Positions 26,248 to 36,009 of a stretch of 64,000 nucleotides of DNA are shown here, piece by piece. A program made the translations under genes and the position numbers. The notes under the pieces are model-generated. The model did not search any database and was not told the origin of the DNA. It saw nothing but the letters and a program-made list of their open reading frames with translations. How positions within the stretch are numbered: the stretch's first letter is position 1; each line of letters begins with the position of its first letter. The stretch is taken from contig VGDP01000005.1 in assembly GCA_016869675.1 (NCBI GenBank), positions 53,178 to 117,177 on the forward strand. The letters run 5' to 3'. This stretch comes from Alphaproteobacteria bacterium. GTDB lineage: Bacteria > Pseudomonadota > Alphaproteobacteria > SP197.

Positions 26248-27357
26248 CTACTCGGCGGCTTGGGGCTGGACTTGACCCGACAGGCCGTAGCGCGTGAAGC
26301 GCGCGCCCGTGGCCGGCATCGGCGCCACGTCCATGGTGCCAGCGCCGGGGTCCATGATCAGGGTCGCGACGGTCGCGCCGATGTCGTCGGCATCCCAGGC
26401 GCGCGCCGGCTGGCACACAGCATGGGGCGTGTTCTCGGCGTCGAGGAACGCGGCACGCAGATCGGCGACCGTCAGCCGGCGCTCGGTGCCCAGCAGCGCG
26501 CAGACGCGCTCGGTGCGGAAAAGACCGTGCCCGTGTCGGCGCCGACGCCGGTGTCGCTCAGCACGGACAGCGTGCGCGGGCCTTCCCAGTGGTTGGCGTG
26601 GACGATCAGGCCATGCTCGGGCCCGAGCGCGCCGCTGGCGTCCGGCGCGCATTCCAGGTCGACGGCCCAGCCGTCCGCGTGGCTGATCGTCATGTTGTTG
26701 GAGACCGACTTTGGCGTCTCGGCGATCAGGCGGACCGCCGCGTCCCGATCCGCGCACTCGAAGGCGCGTCGGCGGATCAGCGGCAGCGGCACGCCGGGCT
26801 CGCCCTTGTCGCGGTCCGAACGCAGATAGTTGCCGGTGATCGCCAGCCCGGCACCGTTCAGCCCGTGCCGCGCGAGCGCGCCCGCCTCGGTGAAGGTCAG
26901 GACGTCCGGGCCGTCGTCGCGCCGGACGCACAGCACGATGGCCGTGTCGGCGCAGGCGGCGCTCCAGTCCCAGTTCTGCACGTGGCGCAGACGGCCGTCG
27001 GCGCCGCGCCCGGGCAGCACGACCGCGGTGGTGCAGCCCTCGCCGTCGAGCCGCGCGGCGCGCCATCTGCAGCACCTCGGTGCGCGCGTTGAGCAGGACG
27101 ATGGCGGCGAATTCCTGGTTCGCGCCGGCGGCGATGCCCTGCATCTCGTCCATATGGTCGGACGAGAACGCGGCCATGCCGGGCACGATGGATTCGACGA
27201 TCCCGCGGGTCCCGGACCAGTCCAACCCCATCCCGCGCAGCCGGCCGGCGTAGAGCGCGACACCGCGCGCGATGCGCTCGGCCGCCTGCGCGCCATGACG
27301 CCGGCCGCGTTCGTGGCACGAGCCGGCGACCTCGACAAAGGGGAACGCGGCGACCAT
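26248..27357 (-). pseudogene. C45 peptidase / acyl-CoA:6-aminopenicillanate acyltransferase family, two frameshifts
   Basis: The protein is readable only by changing frame twice. From ATG 27357 the first frame gives MVAAFPFVEVAGSCHERG to NARTEVLQMARR. Near 27055-27065 one extra base in a GC-rich run moves it to the frame with DGEGCTTAVVLPGRGADG and ALARHGLNGAGLAITGNYL. Near 26515-26525, at a TTTT run, it returns to RTERVCALLGTERRLTV and the stop at 26248. The Gly-Cys-Thr-Thr site is the autoprocessing Ntn nucleophile of this family, and QNWDW follows as in isopenicillin N acyltransferase. The two shifts compensate, which fits two indel errors or an inactivated gene. The intact enzyme would process or transfer amide-linked acyl groups. 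Confidence 0.75.
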
Positions 27358-29343
27358 TCAGATCGCCAGCGCCAGCTTGCGCGCCTCGTAGAGCGCCATA
27401 GCGGCGGTGCGCGCCGAGACCGCGTCGCCCAGCGTGTGGATCTCCTTGCCCGAGCTGGCGAGCGCGCGGTTAAGCCCGTCCTCCGGCGTGTTGGTCAGCG
27501 CCATGACCAGGGTGTCGAACTCGCGCTCCTCACGATCGCCGGTGAACAGGTCGACGATGGTCGCAGTGGTGCTGCGCCAAGCTTCCAGACCCTTGGCCAG
27601 CAGCACCTCGACGCCAAACTTGGCGAACCGTTCGCGCGTGGTCGAGCCCGTGCCGCTGTAGTTCTGGCTGCCGGCCGCCTGCTCGGACGGCGTGATGACG
27701 GTGACCTGGTGACGCTGCTGCGCCAAGTGGAGCGCGGTGCCGCTGGCTGGCCACCAGCCGTTGATGTCGTCGAGCAGCAGCACGCGGTGGCCGGGCACCA
27801 CCTTGCCGTCGAGCACGTCGTGGACGGTGCACACGTTGTCCTGGTCGGCGCCGGGCAGGCGATCGCGCTGCGGGTAGGCGCGCTGGAAGCCGGTGCGCGT
27901 CGGCTGCGAGCCGGTGGCGAGCACGACCACGTCGGCGTTGGAGGCCTTGATCGCCTCGGCGGTCATTTCGGTGCGCAGCTGCACGCGCACCTGCAGCTTC
28001 TCGAGCTGGCCCTGCTCCCAGCCCAGGAAGTAGCCGATCTCGCCGCGTTCGGGCTGGCCGCCGGCTAGGCGGAACTGGCCGCCCAACTCGCCCTGGCGCT
28101 CGACCAGGGTGACGCGATGGCCGCGCTCGGCCGCGACGCGCGCGACCTCGAGCCCGGCGGGCCCGCCGCCCACCACCAGCACCTCGCGCGGGCGCTGGGC
28201 GGGCTCAGGCCGGTCGCCGTCCCATTCGAACTCGCGGCTGACCGACGGGTTGACCAGGCAGCTCACGTAGTAGTCACGCATGCGCCGGCCGATGCACATC
28301 TGGTTGCACGAGATGCAGGGCCGGATGTCCTTGGCGCGGCCTTCCTTCGCCTTGTTGGCCAGATGCGGATCGGCGATCTGGCTGCGCACCAGGCTGACCA
28401 GATCCGACTTACCTTCGCGCACCATCATGTCGGCGTTGGCCGGCGTCTTGATGCGACCTTCGGCGGTGACGCGCGCGTGCTTGACCGCCTGCTTATAAGC
28501 GGCAGCGTCCTCGGCGCCCAGCAGCATCGGGCTATGGTAGGTCGGCACGATGCGGTAGAAATGGTTCAGGTAGCTGCCCGTGCCGCAGCTGAAGTAGTCG
28601 ACCAGACCACGGCTATCAAGGTACGCCGCGATCTCCTGCTTGTCGGCGATGGAGAGCCCGCCGGGATAGGGCTCGGCGCCGGAGACGGTCATGCCGATGA
28701 TGTAGTCGTTGCCGGACATCTTGCGGATGCGCGCGCAGATCTCGACGGCGAAGCGCAGCCGGTTCTCCAGGCTGCCGCCCCAGCGGTCGGTGCGCTTGTT
28801 GGTCAAAGGCGACCAGAACTGGTCGACCAAGCAGTTGTAGCCGGCGAAGACGTCGGTACCGTCGAAGCCGGCGGCCTTGTCGCGCCGGGCGCACGCGACG
28901 AAACCCTCGATCAACTCCTCGATTTCGGACTCGGTGACCGCGTGGCTGCCCCACGCGTCGTGGAACGACGGCACGCCGGAAGGCGACCAGTAAGGCTGCC
29001 AGGAGTTGTCCTGATCGCCGTGCCCGCCCACGTGGTAGGCCTGATGGATCATCACCGTGCCGTGGCTGTGGCATTCATCGGTGATCTTGCGGAAGTAGGG
29101 GATCACACCGTCGTCGGTGCGGAAGTTGCCGCGCGTCAGGATGCCGGTCGCGTGGGTCGGCTGCGGCTCGACGACGATCATGGCGGCGCCACCGCGCGCC
29201 CGCTCGCGGTAGTAGCCGAAGTGCCGCTCGGTCGGCAGGCCCTCCTGGCTCATGTTGACCGTGTGGGCGCCGAACACGATGCGGTTCTTGAGCTCCAGGT
29301 GGCGGAGCTTGATCGGTGTGAACAGGTGCGGGAAGGCGGCCAT
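27358..29343 (-). CDS. FMN/4Fe-4S/FAD oxidoreductase of the TMADH / 2,4-dienoyl-CoA reductase family
   Basis: 661 residues from ATG at 29343, preferred because AGGAG lies just upstream; an ATG at 29355 that overlaps the previous stop is also possible. TIM barrel start LFTPIKLRHLELKNRIVFGA, RARGGAAMIVVEPQPTH, then 4Fe-4S motif CISCNQMCIGRRMRDYYVSC near 345 and FAD/NAD domain VLVVGGGPAGLEVARVAAERG near 391. No covalent-FMN Cys (FGAHTVNM). It differs clearly from the other two family members in the window. Its stop directly abuts the ATG of the C45 gene, so the four genes 29343 to 23149 form one unit. Confidence 0.88.
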   Translation of the reverse strand: MAAFPHLFTPIKLRHLELKNRIVFGAHTVNMSQEGLPTERHFGYYRERARGGAAMIVVEPQPTHATGILTRGNFRTDDGVIPYFRKITDECHSHGTVMIHQAYHVGGHGDQDNSWQPYWSPSGVPSFHDAWGSHAVTESEIEELIEGFVACARRDKAAGFDGTDVFAGYNCLVDQFWSPLTNKRTDRWGGSLENRLRFAVEICARIRKMSGNDYIIGMTVSGAEPYPGGLSIADKQEIAAYLDSRGLVDYFSCGTGSYLNHFYRIVPTYHSPMLLGAEDAAAYKQAVKHARVTAEGRIKTPANADMMVREGKSDLVSLVRSQIADPHLANKAKEGRAKDIRPCISCNQMCIGRRMRDYYVSCLVNPSVSREFEWDGDRPEPAQRPREVLVVGGGPAGLEVARVAAERGHRVTLVERQGELGGQFRLAGGQPERGEIGYFLGWEQGQLEKLQVRVQLRTEMTAEAIKASNADVVVLATGSQPTRTGFQRAYPQRDRLPGADQDNVCTVHDVLDGKVVPGHRVLLLDDINGWWPASGTALHLAQQRHQVTVITPSEQAAGSQNYSGTGSTTRERFAKFGVEVLLAKGLEAWRSTTATIVDLFTGDREEREFDTLVMALTNTPEDGLNRALASSGKEIHTLGDAVSARTAAMALYEARKLALAI

Positions 29344-29351
29344 GGGGCTCC

Positions 29352-30038
29352 TCATTCAGCGGCGGCGCGACGCGCCGCGATCTCGGCGACCAGGTCGTTG
29401 GACGTGCGGATGCGGCAGTAGCCGCTGAAGGCCTTAAGCGCGTTGACGTGCTTCTCCATGGTCGAGCCGGCGCAACCGTCCTCGACCAGGGTCACCATGA
29501 AGCCGCGATCGGCGGCGTCGCGCACGGCCATGTCGACGCATTGGTCGGTGAACACGCCGGCGACGATCAGGTACTCGACGCCCAGGTTGCGCAGCACGTA
29601 CTCGATGTTGGTCGAATTGAACACGCCCGACGAGGTCTTGGGCAGCACGATCTCGTCGCCCACGGGGCCGACGCTGTCGATCACCTCGGCCAGGCGCGAG
29701 CCCCTGGGCACGTGCATGTCGCTGAGCTTGTGATCGAGCGAACGGTCGCGCCCGTCGAGCGTCAGGCTCTCGATCACGGTGAACAGGACCTCGCCGGCGG
29801 CGGCGCGCACGGCGTCCTGGACGCGACGGATCGCCGGCAGCACGGAGGTCTCCACCCGCGCGAGGTAGGCTTCCTTCGCGGGGTCCGGGTGGGTCGGGCG
29901 CGCGTCCACGTAGGAACCCTCGCCGCGCGCGCAGCAGTCGTACTGCACGTCGACCACCAGGAAACCGGCGGCGCCCGGCTCGACCGCTCGCTCGCGGGTG
30001 AAGTGCAGCGGCCCCTTCTCCGCCCAGCGCAACGTCAT
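29352..30038 (-). CDS. Isochorismatase-family cysteine hydrolase
   Basis: 228 residues from ATG at 30038. Isochorismatase-like fold with the Asp-Lys-Cys triad: FLVVDVQYD near residue 30, VLPKTSSGVFNST near 133 and VAGVFTDQCVDMAVRDA near 165. The family includes nicotinamidase, N-carbamoylsarcosine amidase and maleamate amidase. With flavin amine oxidoreductases downstream, an amidase releasing ammonia (for example carbamoylsarcosine- or maleamate-type) is plausible. The exact substrate cannot be read from sequence. Confidence 0.87.
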   Translation of the reverse strand: MTLRWAEKGPLHFTRERAVEPGAAGFLVVDVQYDCCARGEGSYVDARPTHPDPAKEAYLARVETSVLPAIRRVQDAVRAAAGEVLFTVIESLTLDGRDRSLDHKLSDMHVPRGSRLAEVIDSVGPVGDEIVLPKTSSGVFNSTNIEYVLRNLGVEYLIVAGVFTDQCVDMAVRDAADRGFMVTLVEDGCAGSTMEKHVNALKAFSGYCRIRTSNDLVAEIAARRAAAE

Positions 30039-30101
30039 GGCCGATCCTCCCTCCCGGTGCCGAAGTGTGGAACGGCGGCCGACCGCCGCGCAATGGGCCC
30101 G

Positions 30102-32267
30102 TCAGACCCAGATCGGGCCGCCCTCGGCCGGCAGAGGGATCGGCGGCCGCCCCGGTACGGCCAGGGTATCGACCACGCCTCCTGGCGGCACGGTCAGCGA
30201 CAGGTGGCCAGCTTCGGCAACGATCTGGTTGTAACGGCCGCGCCGGGCGCAGGCGAACAGCACGGCGCCGTCGCGCGCGAGCGTGAGCCGGCCGCCTTCG
30301 ATGGTCACCGTTCCTTGGCCGCCGGGCACACGCAACGGGCCGACGCGGACGTCGGCGCCATCGTTGCGCACGGTCCAGCCGTGCCACGGGTCGACGTCGA
30401 TGAGGTCGGCCACGGCCAGATACGCCATCAGGGCACCCCAGGCGTAGAACGAGTCGGTGTCCGGCTGGTCGAGGATCTCGCCCGAGACGGCGCTGAAGTT
30501 CTCGCCGCAGTGGCGGTCGCGGTCCCAGCCGACACAGAAGGTGCGGTGGCTCTTGGCGGCGAACGTCGCCGCCAGGTCGTCGAGCCCGGCGCGGCGCAGG
30601 CCGTAGTAGACCAACGTGTTGAGCGGCGGCCAGACCCGGCCGCGCCAGTAGACGTTGTCGGGAAACGCCGGGTCGTCGCGGGTCACGGCGGGCAGCACGT
30701 GCTCGCCCCAGAACTCCCGCTCGTTCAGCAGGTGATCGCGCACCATGCGCTCAGCCTGGGCGGCGTCGGCGATGCCGGCGATGAGCGAGAAGAAGCTGGT
30801 CGGCGTCAGGCTGCGCACGAAGCGCCCGGACCACAGGCGGTTAGCGAAGATGCCGCGCGTCTCGTCCCACAGCCCCGCGTGCACGCGCGCCTTGTGCGCC
30901 TCGGTGCGTTCGGTCAGGCGCGCGGCCGTGGCGTCGTCGCCCAGCTCGCGTGCCATCGCGGCCAGCATCTCGCCGTCCAGGGCGATCAGGCTGTTGAGCG
31001 CCACGTCCTCGCAGTCGAGCGTGTGAGCCGCGGGGACGATCGATGCTTCGTCGTGGACCGGCGAGTTGTCCATCATGGACTCGTCCTTGGCCGCCAGCTT
31101 GGTGCCACGGTAGAGCCCACGCCCTACGGGCGACGTGCCGTACTCCAGGAGCCCGTTGCGGTTGCCGTCGCGCATCGCCCACCACCAGTCGTGGTTGGCC
31201 AGCAGCACGGGGTACGCGGTCTCGACCAGTCGGCGGTCGCCGGTGCGCAAGGACAGCATGCGCGTGACGAACGAGGCGATCGGCGGCTGGGAGCGGTCGA
31301 CCCAGGCGTCGTTGCCGGTCAGCAGGCACGGCAGGTTGCCCGCGGGCGTGGCGCCCGCCCACACGGCGGCCAGGTTCTCGGCTGCCACGCGGTCGTCGAA
31401 CAGGCCCGCCATCAGGCCGTGGTAGACCACGTCGTCGAGCCAGACGCCGAAGCCACCGAACTTCTGCGCGACCCAGTGGCGGCTGAGCAGGGTGTAGGGG
31501 CGGCGGTTGACCGGGTCCCACACGCTGTTCCACCCGACCACGTCGCGTACCGCGTCGAGCGCACCGGCCTCGCGACCGGTGTGCAGGGCCGGGTCGCCGC
31601 CCCCGGGTGCGGGCGGCGCGAGCGCGGCGCGGGCCGCCGCGAGCGCGGCCTCGGGGCTGGCCGCCACGGCGACGGCGACGCGGCTCTCGGCCATCTCCTC
31701 CAGGTTGTAGCGCAGCGCAACCAGCGGCCCTTCGGCATCGCGCGACGCCAGATAGAAGTACCCCTTGGCGTGGTATTCGGCGGCCAGCGCGTCGAGATCG
31801 GCATGGCGGGTGATCATCAGCGGCACGCGGACGCCGACAGCGGCCACGTAGTGACCGTCGATCGCGGCCGTGACGACGCCGGTCTCCTCGTCCTGGTGCC
31901 AGACGATGTCGTCGCGCCCGTCGACGTGCAGCGCGAGCACGAGCCAGAAGCGCAGGCCCCACTCGCCGAACGCGGTGGCACTCCAGGCGGCGAGCGCCAC
32001 GTCCGGCACCGGCTTGGACCACGTGAACGTCAGGGCGGTGCCGCCGTGCTTGAGGTCCAGGCACGCGCACGCGCCGTCCACGGTGCGTGGCCCCAGGCGC
32101 ACGCCCCGGCCCGGCGGGAAGCGCGTGAAGGCGTTGCGGCTGGCGGCGTAGGCGCCGACGCTGACCCGCAGCCCGAGCGGCAGGTGGATCATGTCCGCAG
32201 GGTAGACGCTGTCCCACGTGTTCCAGGCACGATCGGCATCGATCGCGCCGCGATAGACGAACGTCAT
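30102..32267 (-). CDS. GH63-like glycoside hydrolase (trehalase/glucosidase superfamily)
   Basis: 721 residues from ATG at 32267. An N-terminal beta-sandwich-like half is followed by an alpha/alpha-barrel half. Barrel motifs: FGGFGVWLDDVVYHGLMAGL, WVDRSQPPIASFVTRML, DWWWAMRDGNRNGLLEYG and YWRGRVWPPLNTLVYYGL, the last being characteristic of GH63 and of glucosylglycerate/mannosylglycerate hydrolases. No signal peptide, so it probably acts in the cytoplasm on an imported or stored glycoside such as a compatible solute. It lies 13 bases downstream of the cyclase gene. Confidence 0.75.
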   Translation of the reverse strand: MTFVYRGAIDADRAWNTWDSVYPADMIHLPLGLRVSVGAYAASRNAFTRFPPGRGVRLGPRTVDGACACLDLKHGGTALTFTWSKPVPDVALAAWSATAFGEWGLRFWLVLALHVDGRDDIVWHQDEETGVVTAAIDGHYVAAVGVRVPLMITRHADLDALAAEYHAKGYFYLASRDAEGPLVALRYNLEEMAESRVAVAVAASPEAALAAARAALAPPAPGGGDPALHTGREAGALDAVRDVVGWNSVWDPVNRRPYTLLSRHWVAQKFGGFGVWLDDVVYHGLMAGLFDDRVAAENLAAVWAGATPAGNLPCLLTGNDAWVDRSQPPIASFVTRMLSLRTGDRRLVETAYPVLLANHDWWWAMRDGNRNGLLEYGTSPVGRGLYRGTKLAAKDESMMDNSPVHDEASIVPAAHTLDCEDVALNSLIALDGEMLAAMARELGDDATAARLTERTEAHKARVHAGLWDETRGIFANRLWSGRFVRSLTPTSFFSLIAGIADAAQAERMVRDHLLNEREFWGEHVLPAVTRDDPAFPDNVYWRGRVWPPLNTLVYYGLRRAGLDDLAATFAAKSHRTFCVGWDRDRHCGENFSAVSGEILDQPDTDSFYAWGALMAYLAVADLIDVDPWHGWTVRNDGADVRVGPLRVPGGQGTVTIEGGRLTLARDGAVLFACARRGRYNQIVAEAGHLSLTVPPGGVVDTLAVPGRPPIPLPAEGGPIWV

Positions 32268-32280
32268 GACCAGGTTCCGG

Positions 32281-33526
32281 CTAAGCCCAGAACGCGTCGT
32301 CGGGCAGGGTGCCGGCGGCATCGGCCGCGTACTCCGGCTTGATCCGCCGCACCACGTACATGTCGATGGCGCCGAGGTGCTTGGTCTCGATTGAGCCGCG
32401 CGCCTCGGTCACGAACCGCGATGCCACGTGATGGTACGTGCTGGCCGAGATGTTGAGCGTGCCCGGCTCGCAGACCTGCTCCAGCCGCTGCGCCACGTTC
32501 ACGGCGTTGCCCCCAGACGTCGTAGGTGAACCGGCGGGTGCCGACCACGCCCGCCACGAGCGGGCCAGTATTGATGCCGATCCTAAGTTCCCACGGCTTC
32601 ATGCGCAGCATAGACCGCACCTTGTTGCTCTCGGCCATGGGCTTTTGGAACTGCAGGCCTGCGAGGCACGCGTCGAGCGCATGGGTCTTCGTCGCCTCGG
32701 TCAAACCGGCGACGCACAGACAGGCATCGCCCATGGTCTTCAGCATCTCGACCCGGTTGGTCGCCGAGATCTCGTCGAACTTGGTGAACTGCTGGTTGAG
32801 CTGATCGACAAGCCGTGCGGGCTCCAGCCCCTCGGTCAGGCGCGTGAATTCGCGGAAGTCGGCGATCAGGATCGTCGCCGCCTCGTGATAGCGGGAGCCC
32901 ATGCGGCCGGTGGCCTTGAGCTCGTCGGCGACCGGCGCCGGCATCACGCTGTGCAAGAGGGTGTCGGAGCGCGCCCGCTCAGCCGCGTGCTTGGCCTCCG
33001 CCAGCTCGGTCACCAGATCGTCACGCTCCATCAGGCTCCGACGCAGCTCGAGCTGCGCTATGGCCTGCTGGGCCAGACGGCGCAACACCTCACGCTGGGC
33101 CGGCGTCAGGTCGTGGGGGCTGAAGTCGACGACGCAGAGCGTGCCGATGGCGAAGCCATCGCGGTTGATCAGCGGCATGCCACAGTAGAACTTCAGGTGC
33201 GGCTCGCCGGTGACGAGCGGAAGGTCCTTGAACCGGTTGTCGAGGGTCAGGTCGGGGGCGTAGATCAGGTCGTTCCCGCACACCGCGGCCGAGCACACAG
33301 AGACCTCGCAGGGGCATTCGATGAATTCGGCGGGTAGCCCGTACTTTGCCTTGAACCACTGGCGGCGTTCATCGACCAGGCTGATCAAGGCGACCGGGCA
33401 GCGGCAGATCTCGGCGGCCAGCTCGGTAAGGGCGTCGTAGGCGAACTCCGGGGGTGTATCGAGCGTCCGATAGGTGGCCAGCGCCTGCAGACGCTTGGCC
33501 TCCTCCGCCAGCGCCAACTCCCTCAT
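32281..33526 (-). pseudogene. GAF-domain class III adenylate/guanylate cyclase with one frameshift
   Basis: From ATG 33526 the frame encodes a GAF-like sensor domain (ALISLVDERRQWFKAKYGL; GMPLINRDGFAIGTLCVVD; residues about 20-165), a linker helix and the start of a class III cyclase domain (TILIADFREFTRLTEGLEP; TMGDACLCVAG; LRIGINTGPLVAGVVGTRR). At the GGGGG run (CCCCC on the plus strand, 32510-32514) an extra G breaks the frame inside DVWG-NAVNVAQR; in the next frame the protein continues NVAQRLEQVCEPGTLNIS to the stop at 32281. A homopolymer miscount is the simplest explanation. If real, the last third of the catalytic domain is lost. Confidence 0.8.
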
Positions 33527-33590
33527 CGCCCTGCCCCGCACTGTGCTCGCGCGGGAGCATCGCAGACCGGGTCGACCACGACAAGAGGGC

Positions 33591-34181
33591 CTAGCGCGGC
33601 CGCCACGCCGCCAGGATCTCGGCGGTCGTCATCAAGGCGACCTGATCGGGAATGCGCGGATAGACGTGCTCGATCATGGCCCGGTGGCTCGCCAACGAAT
33701 AGCCAGTGCACGCATCGGTCGCGACGATCACTGGCAGCCCGCGATCGACTGCATCGTACGCGGTGGCCAGGACGCAAACGTCGGTCTCGACGCCGGACAG
33801 GATCACCGCCTCGGCGTCCAGCGCGGCCATGGCGCGCGTGAAGGACCGCGCGGCGAACGCCGAATAGACCTTCTTGTCCACGGTCAACGCGGGTGGGCTC
33901 AGCTTGGCGAGCGGGGCGACCACTTCGAGCATGGCGCGCGGCATGCGCCTGAGCGTGACGTCGGGCCAGCGTCGGTAATAGCCCCGCCACGCCCCGCGTG
34001 CCGCCTCGGCCCCGCGCGGCGTCACGAAGCGGGTCAGGATGGTGCGTGCCGGAGCGTGGCGGGCGAGCCGCAGCACGTTCGGCAGCACGGCATCAAAGCT
34101 GGCCACGCGCCAGGGTGTCGCTTCAGCGAAAACGCGCTGCATGTCCACCGCGACGTGAACCGCGTCGGTGGGGATTGTCAT
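33591..34181 (-). CDS. Isochorismatase-family cysteine hydrolase
   Basis: 196 residues from ATG at 34181, overlapping the stop of the importer ATPase (ATGA). Triad: VAVDMQRVF near residue 12, LTVDKKVYSAFAA near 103 with the Lys, and ILSGVETDVCVLATAYDA near 126-143 with the Cys. It is not closely similar to the isochorismatase-fold protein at 29352. Coupling to a PotABCD-type importer suggests hydrolysis of an amide or carbamoyl compound brought in by that importer. Confidence 0.87.
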   Translation of the reverse strand: MTIPTDAVHVAVDMQRVFAEATPWRVASFDAVLPNVLRLARHAPARTILTRFVTPRGAEAARGAWRGYYRRWPDVTLRRMPRAMLEVVAPLAKLSPPALTVDKKVYSAFAARSFTRAMAALDAEAVILSGVETDVCVLATAYDAVDRGLPVIVATDACTGYSLASHRAMIEHVYPRIPDQVALMTTAEILAAWRPR

Positions 34182-35236
34182 GGCTGGACGAGCACCGCGT
34201 GGCGCGGGGCAAAGGCGGCGATCACCGCCGTGTCGGGCCCGAGCGGCGCCGCGGCCCGGTTCTGCTCGAAGACGATCAGGCGCCGGTCCCCCGCCTCGAC
34301 GATGTAGGTGATGGCGCTGCCGGCGTAGACCGCCTGGACGATCCGTCCCTCCAACCGGTTGACCAAGTCCGCGTCGAGCCCGGCCGCGTCGGCCGCGAGC
34401 ACGACCTTCTCGGGCCGCACCGCCAGGATCGCCGGCGCGCCCTCGGTCGGCAGCGCATCCTCGGTCGCGATCGCGCCGCCGCCGACCGCCACGCGGCCGC
34501 CGGCGACGCGCCCCTCGAACAGGTTGGCGTCGCCCAGGAACCCAGCGACGAAGCGCGTCGCCGGCCGTTCGTAGACCTCGCCCGGCATGCCCACCTGCAC
34601 CAGCCGGCCTTCGTTGATCACCGCCACCCGGTCGGCGAGCGTCAACGCCTCCTCCTGGTCGTGGGTGACGAAGATCGCGGTGATGCCCACCTCGCGCTGG
34701 ATCTGCTTCAGCTCGATCTGCATCTCCTGGCGCAGGCGGCGGTCGAGCGCGCCGAGCGGCTCGTCCAGCAGCAGGACGCGCGGCCGGGTGACGAGGGCGC
34801 GCGCCAGCGCCACGCGCTGCTGCTGGCCGCCGGACAACTGGCGCGGCTTGCGCGCGCCGAAACCCTCGAGCCGCACGAGCCGCAGCATCGCCTCGACCCG
34901 CTCGGCGATGGCGGCGCGCGCCGCGCCGCGCACCGACAGCCCGAAGGCGATGTTCTCGGCGACTGTCATGTGTGGGAACAACGCGTAGTTCTGGAACACC
35001 ATCCCCAGGTCGCGCCGGTGCGGCGGTACGTCGTTGACCAACTTGCCGTCGATGGCGATGGTGCCGGAATCCAGCGTGACGAAGCCGGCGAAGGCGCGCA
35101 GCAGCGTGGTCTTGCCACTGCCGCTGGGGCCCAGCAGCGCCGAGAACGAGCCGTCCTCGAAGGTCAGGCTGACGCCATCGAGCGCCTTGACCGCGCCGTA
35201 GGCCTTGCGGACCGCGCGCGCCTCGACCCGGCTCAT
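34178..35236 (-). CDS. ABC transporter ATPase, PotA type (second importer)
   Basis: 352 residues from ATG at 35236, overlapping the permease stop (ATGA). Walker A GPSGSGKTT near 35, FQNYALFPHMTV, signature LSGGQQQR near 135, Walker B VLLLDEPLGALD, switch His VTHDQEEAL, and a C-terminal TOBE-type region (LAVRPEKVVLAAD). PotA/FbpC branch. Different in detail from the ATPase at 20782, so the two importers are not a recent duplication. Confidence 0.93.
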   Translation of the reverse strand: MSRVEARAVRKAYGAVKALDGVSLTFEDGSFSALLGPSGSGKTTLLRAFAGFVTLDSGTIAIDGKLVNDVPPHRRDLGMVFQNYALFPHMTVAENIAFGLSVRGAARAAIAERVEAMLRLVRLEGFGARKPRQLSGGQQQRVALARALVTRPRVLLLDEPLGALDRRLRQEMQIELKQIQREVGITAIFVTHDQEEALTLADRVAVINEGRLVQVGMPGEVYERPATRFVAGFLGDANLFEGRVAGGRVAVGGGAIATEDALPTEGAPAILAVRPEKVVLAADAAGLDADLVNRLEGRIVQAVYAGSAITYIVEAGDRRLIVFEQNRAAAPLGPDTAVIAAFAPRHAVLVQP

Positions 35237-36009
35237 GAGCCGCGCTCGCCGCCGAAGCGGTAGAGCCGCGCGAACGCCAGCATCAGCCCCATGGACACCA
35301 GGATGATGATCGCCGAGATGGCGTTGACCTCGGGCGTGAAGCCCTTGCGGATCGCCGCGTAGATCTCGACCGGCAGGGTCGAGACCCCCGGCGGCGACAG
35401 GAAGTACGAGATGACGAACTGGTCGAACGACACCGCGAAGGCGAACAGCGCCGCCGCCACCACGCCCGGCGCAATCACGGGAAAGGACACGCGCACGAAC
35501 GTCTGCCAAGGGCTGGCGCCCAGGCTGGCCGCCGCCTCCTCGAGCGCGGGGCCGAAGCCGGCCAACCGCGCGCCGACCACGATCACCACGTAGGGTATCG
35601 ACAGGGCGACGTGGCCGAGCAGGATGGCGTGAAGCCCCCGGCCGATGCCGATCCAGAAGAACAGCACCAACATCGCCGTGCCGATGATCAGCCACGGGAT
35701 GGTGATGGTCGGCAGCAGCAGCAGGCGCATCAGATTGCGGCCGCGGAAGCGGAAGCGCGCGAAGGCGAGCGCCGCCATGGTGCCGAGCACGGTCGCGATC
35801 ACCGTGTTGGCGAGCGCGATCAGGATGCTGTTCATGCTGGCGGTCAGCAGGCGTTCGTTGCCGGCGAGTGCCTGGAACCACACAGTGTCCCACTCGATCG
35901 GCAGTTCGTAGAGCGCTGAGCGGTTGAACGCCATGACGACCATGACCACGATCGGCATGTAGAGGAACACGAGCACCGCGCCCAGCAGCGCCTGCGACAG
36001 CCGGCTCAT
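35233..36009 (-). CDS. ABC transporter permease, PotC type (second importer)
   Basis: 258 residues from ATG at 36009, overlapping the stop of the PotB-type gene (ATGA). Membrane segments begin at GAVLVFLYMPIVVMVVMAF. Coupling motif EEAAASLGASPWQTFVRVSFP. Inner membrane, pairs with the PotB-type partner. Confidence 0.9.
   Translation of the reverse strand: MSRLSQALLGAVLVFLYMPIVVMVVMAFNRSALYELPIEWDTVWFQALAGNERLLTASMNSILIALANTVIATVLGTMAALAFARFRFRGRNLMRLLLLPTITIPWLIIGTAMLVLFFWIGIGRGLHAILLGHVALSIPYVVIVVGARLAGFGPALEEAAASLGASPWQTFVRVSFPVIAPGVVAAALFAFAVSFDQFVISYFLSPPGVSTLPVEIYAAIRKGFTPEVNAISAIIILVSMGLMLAFARLYRFGGERGS

Noticed and set aside
29448..32342. Very long plus-strand open frame antisense to the isochorismatase and glycosidase genes
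   Set aside because: GC-rich shadow of the minus-strand genes, with low-complexity Arg/Gly/Ala/His-rich translation and no motifs.
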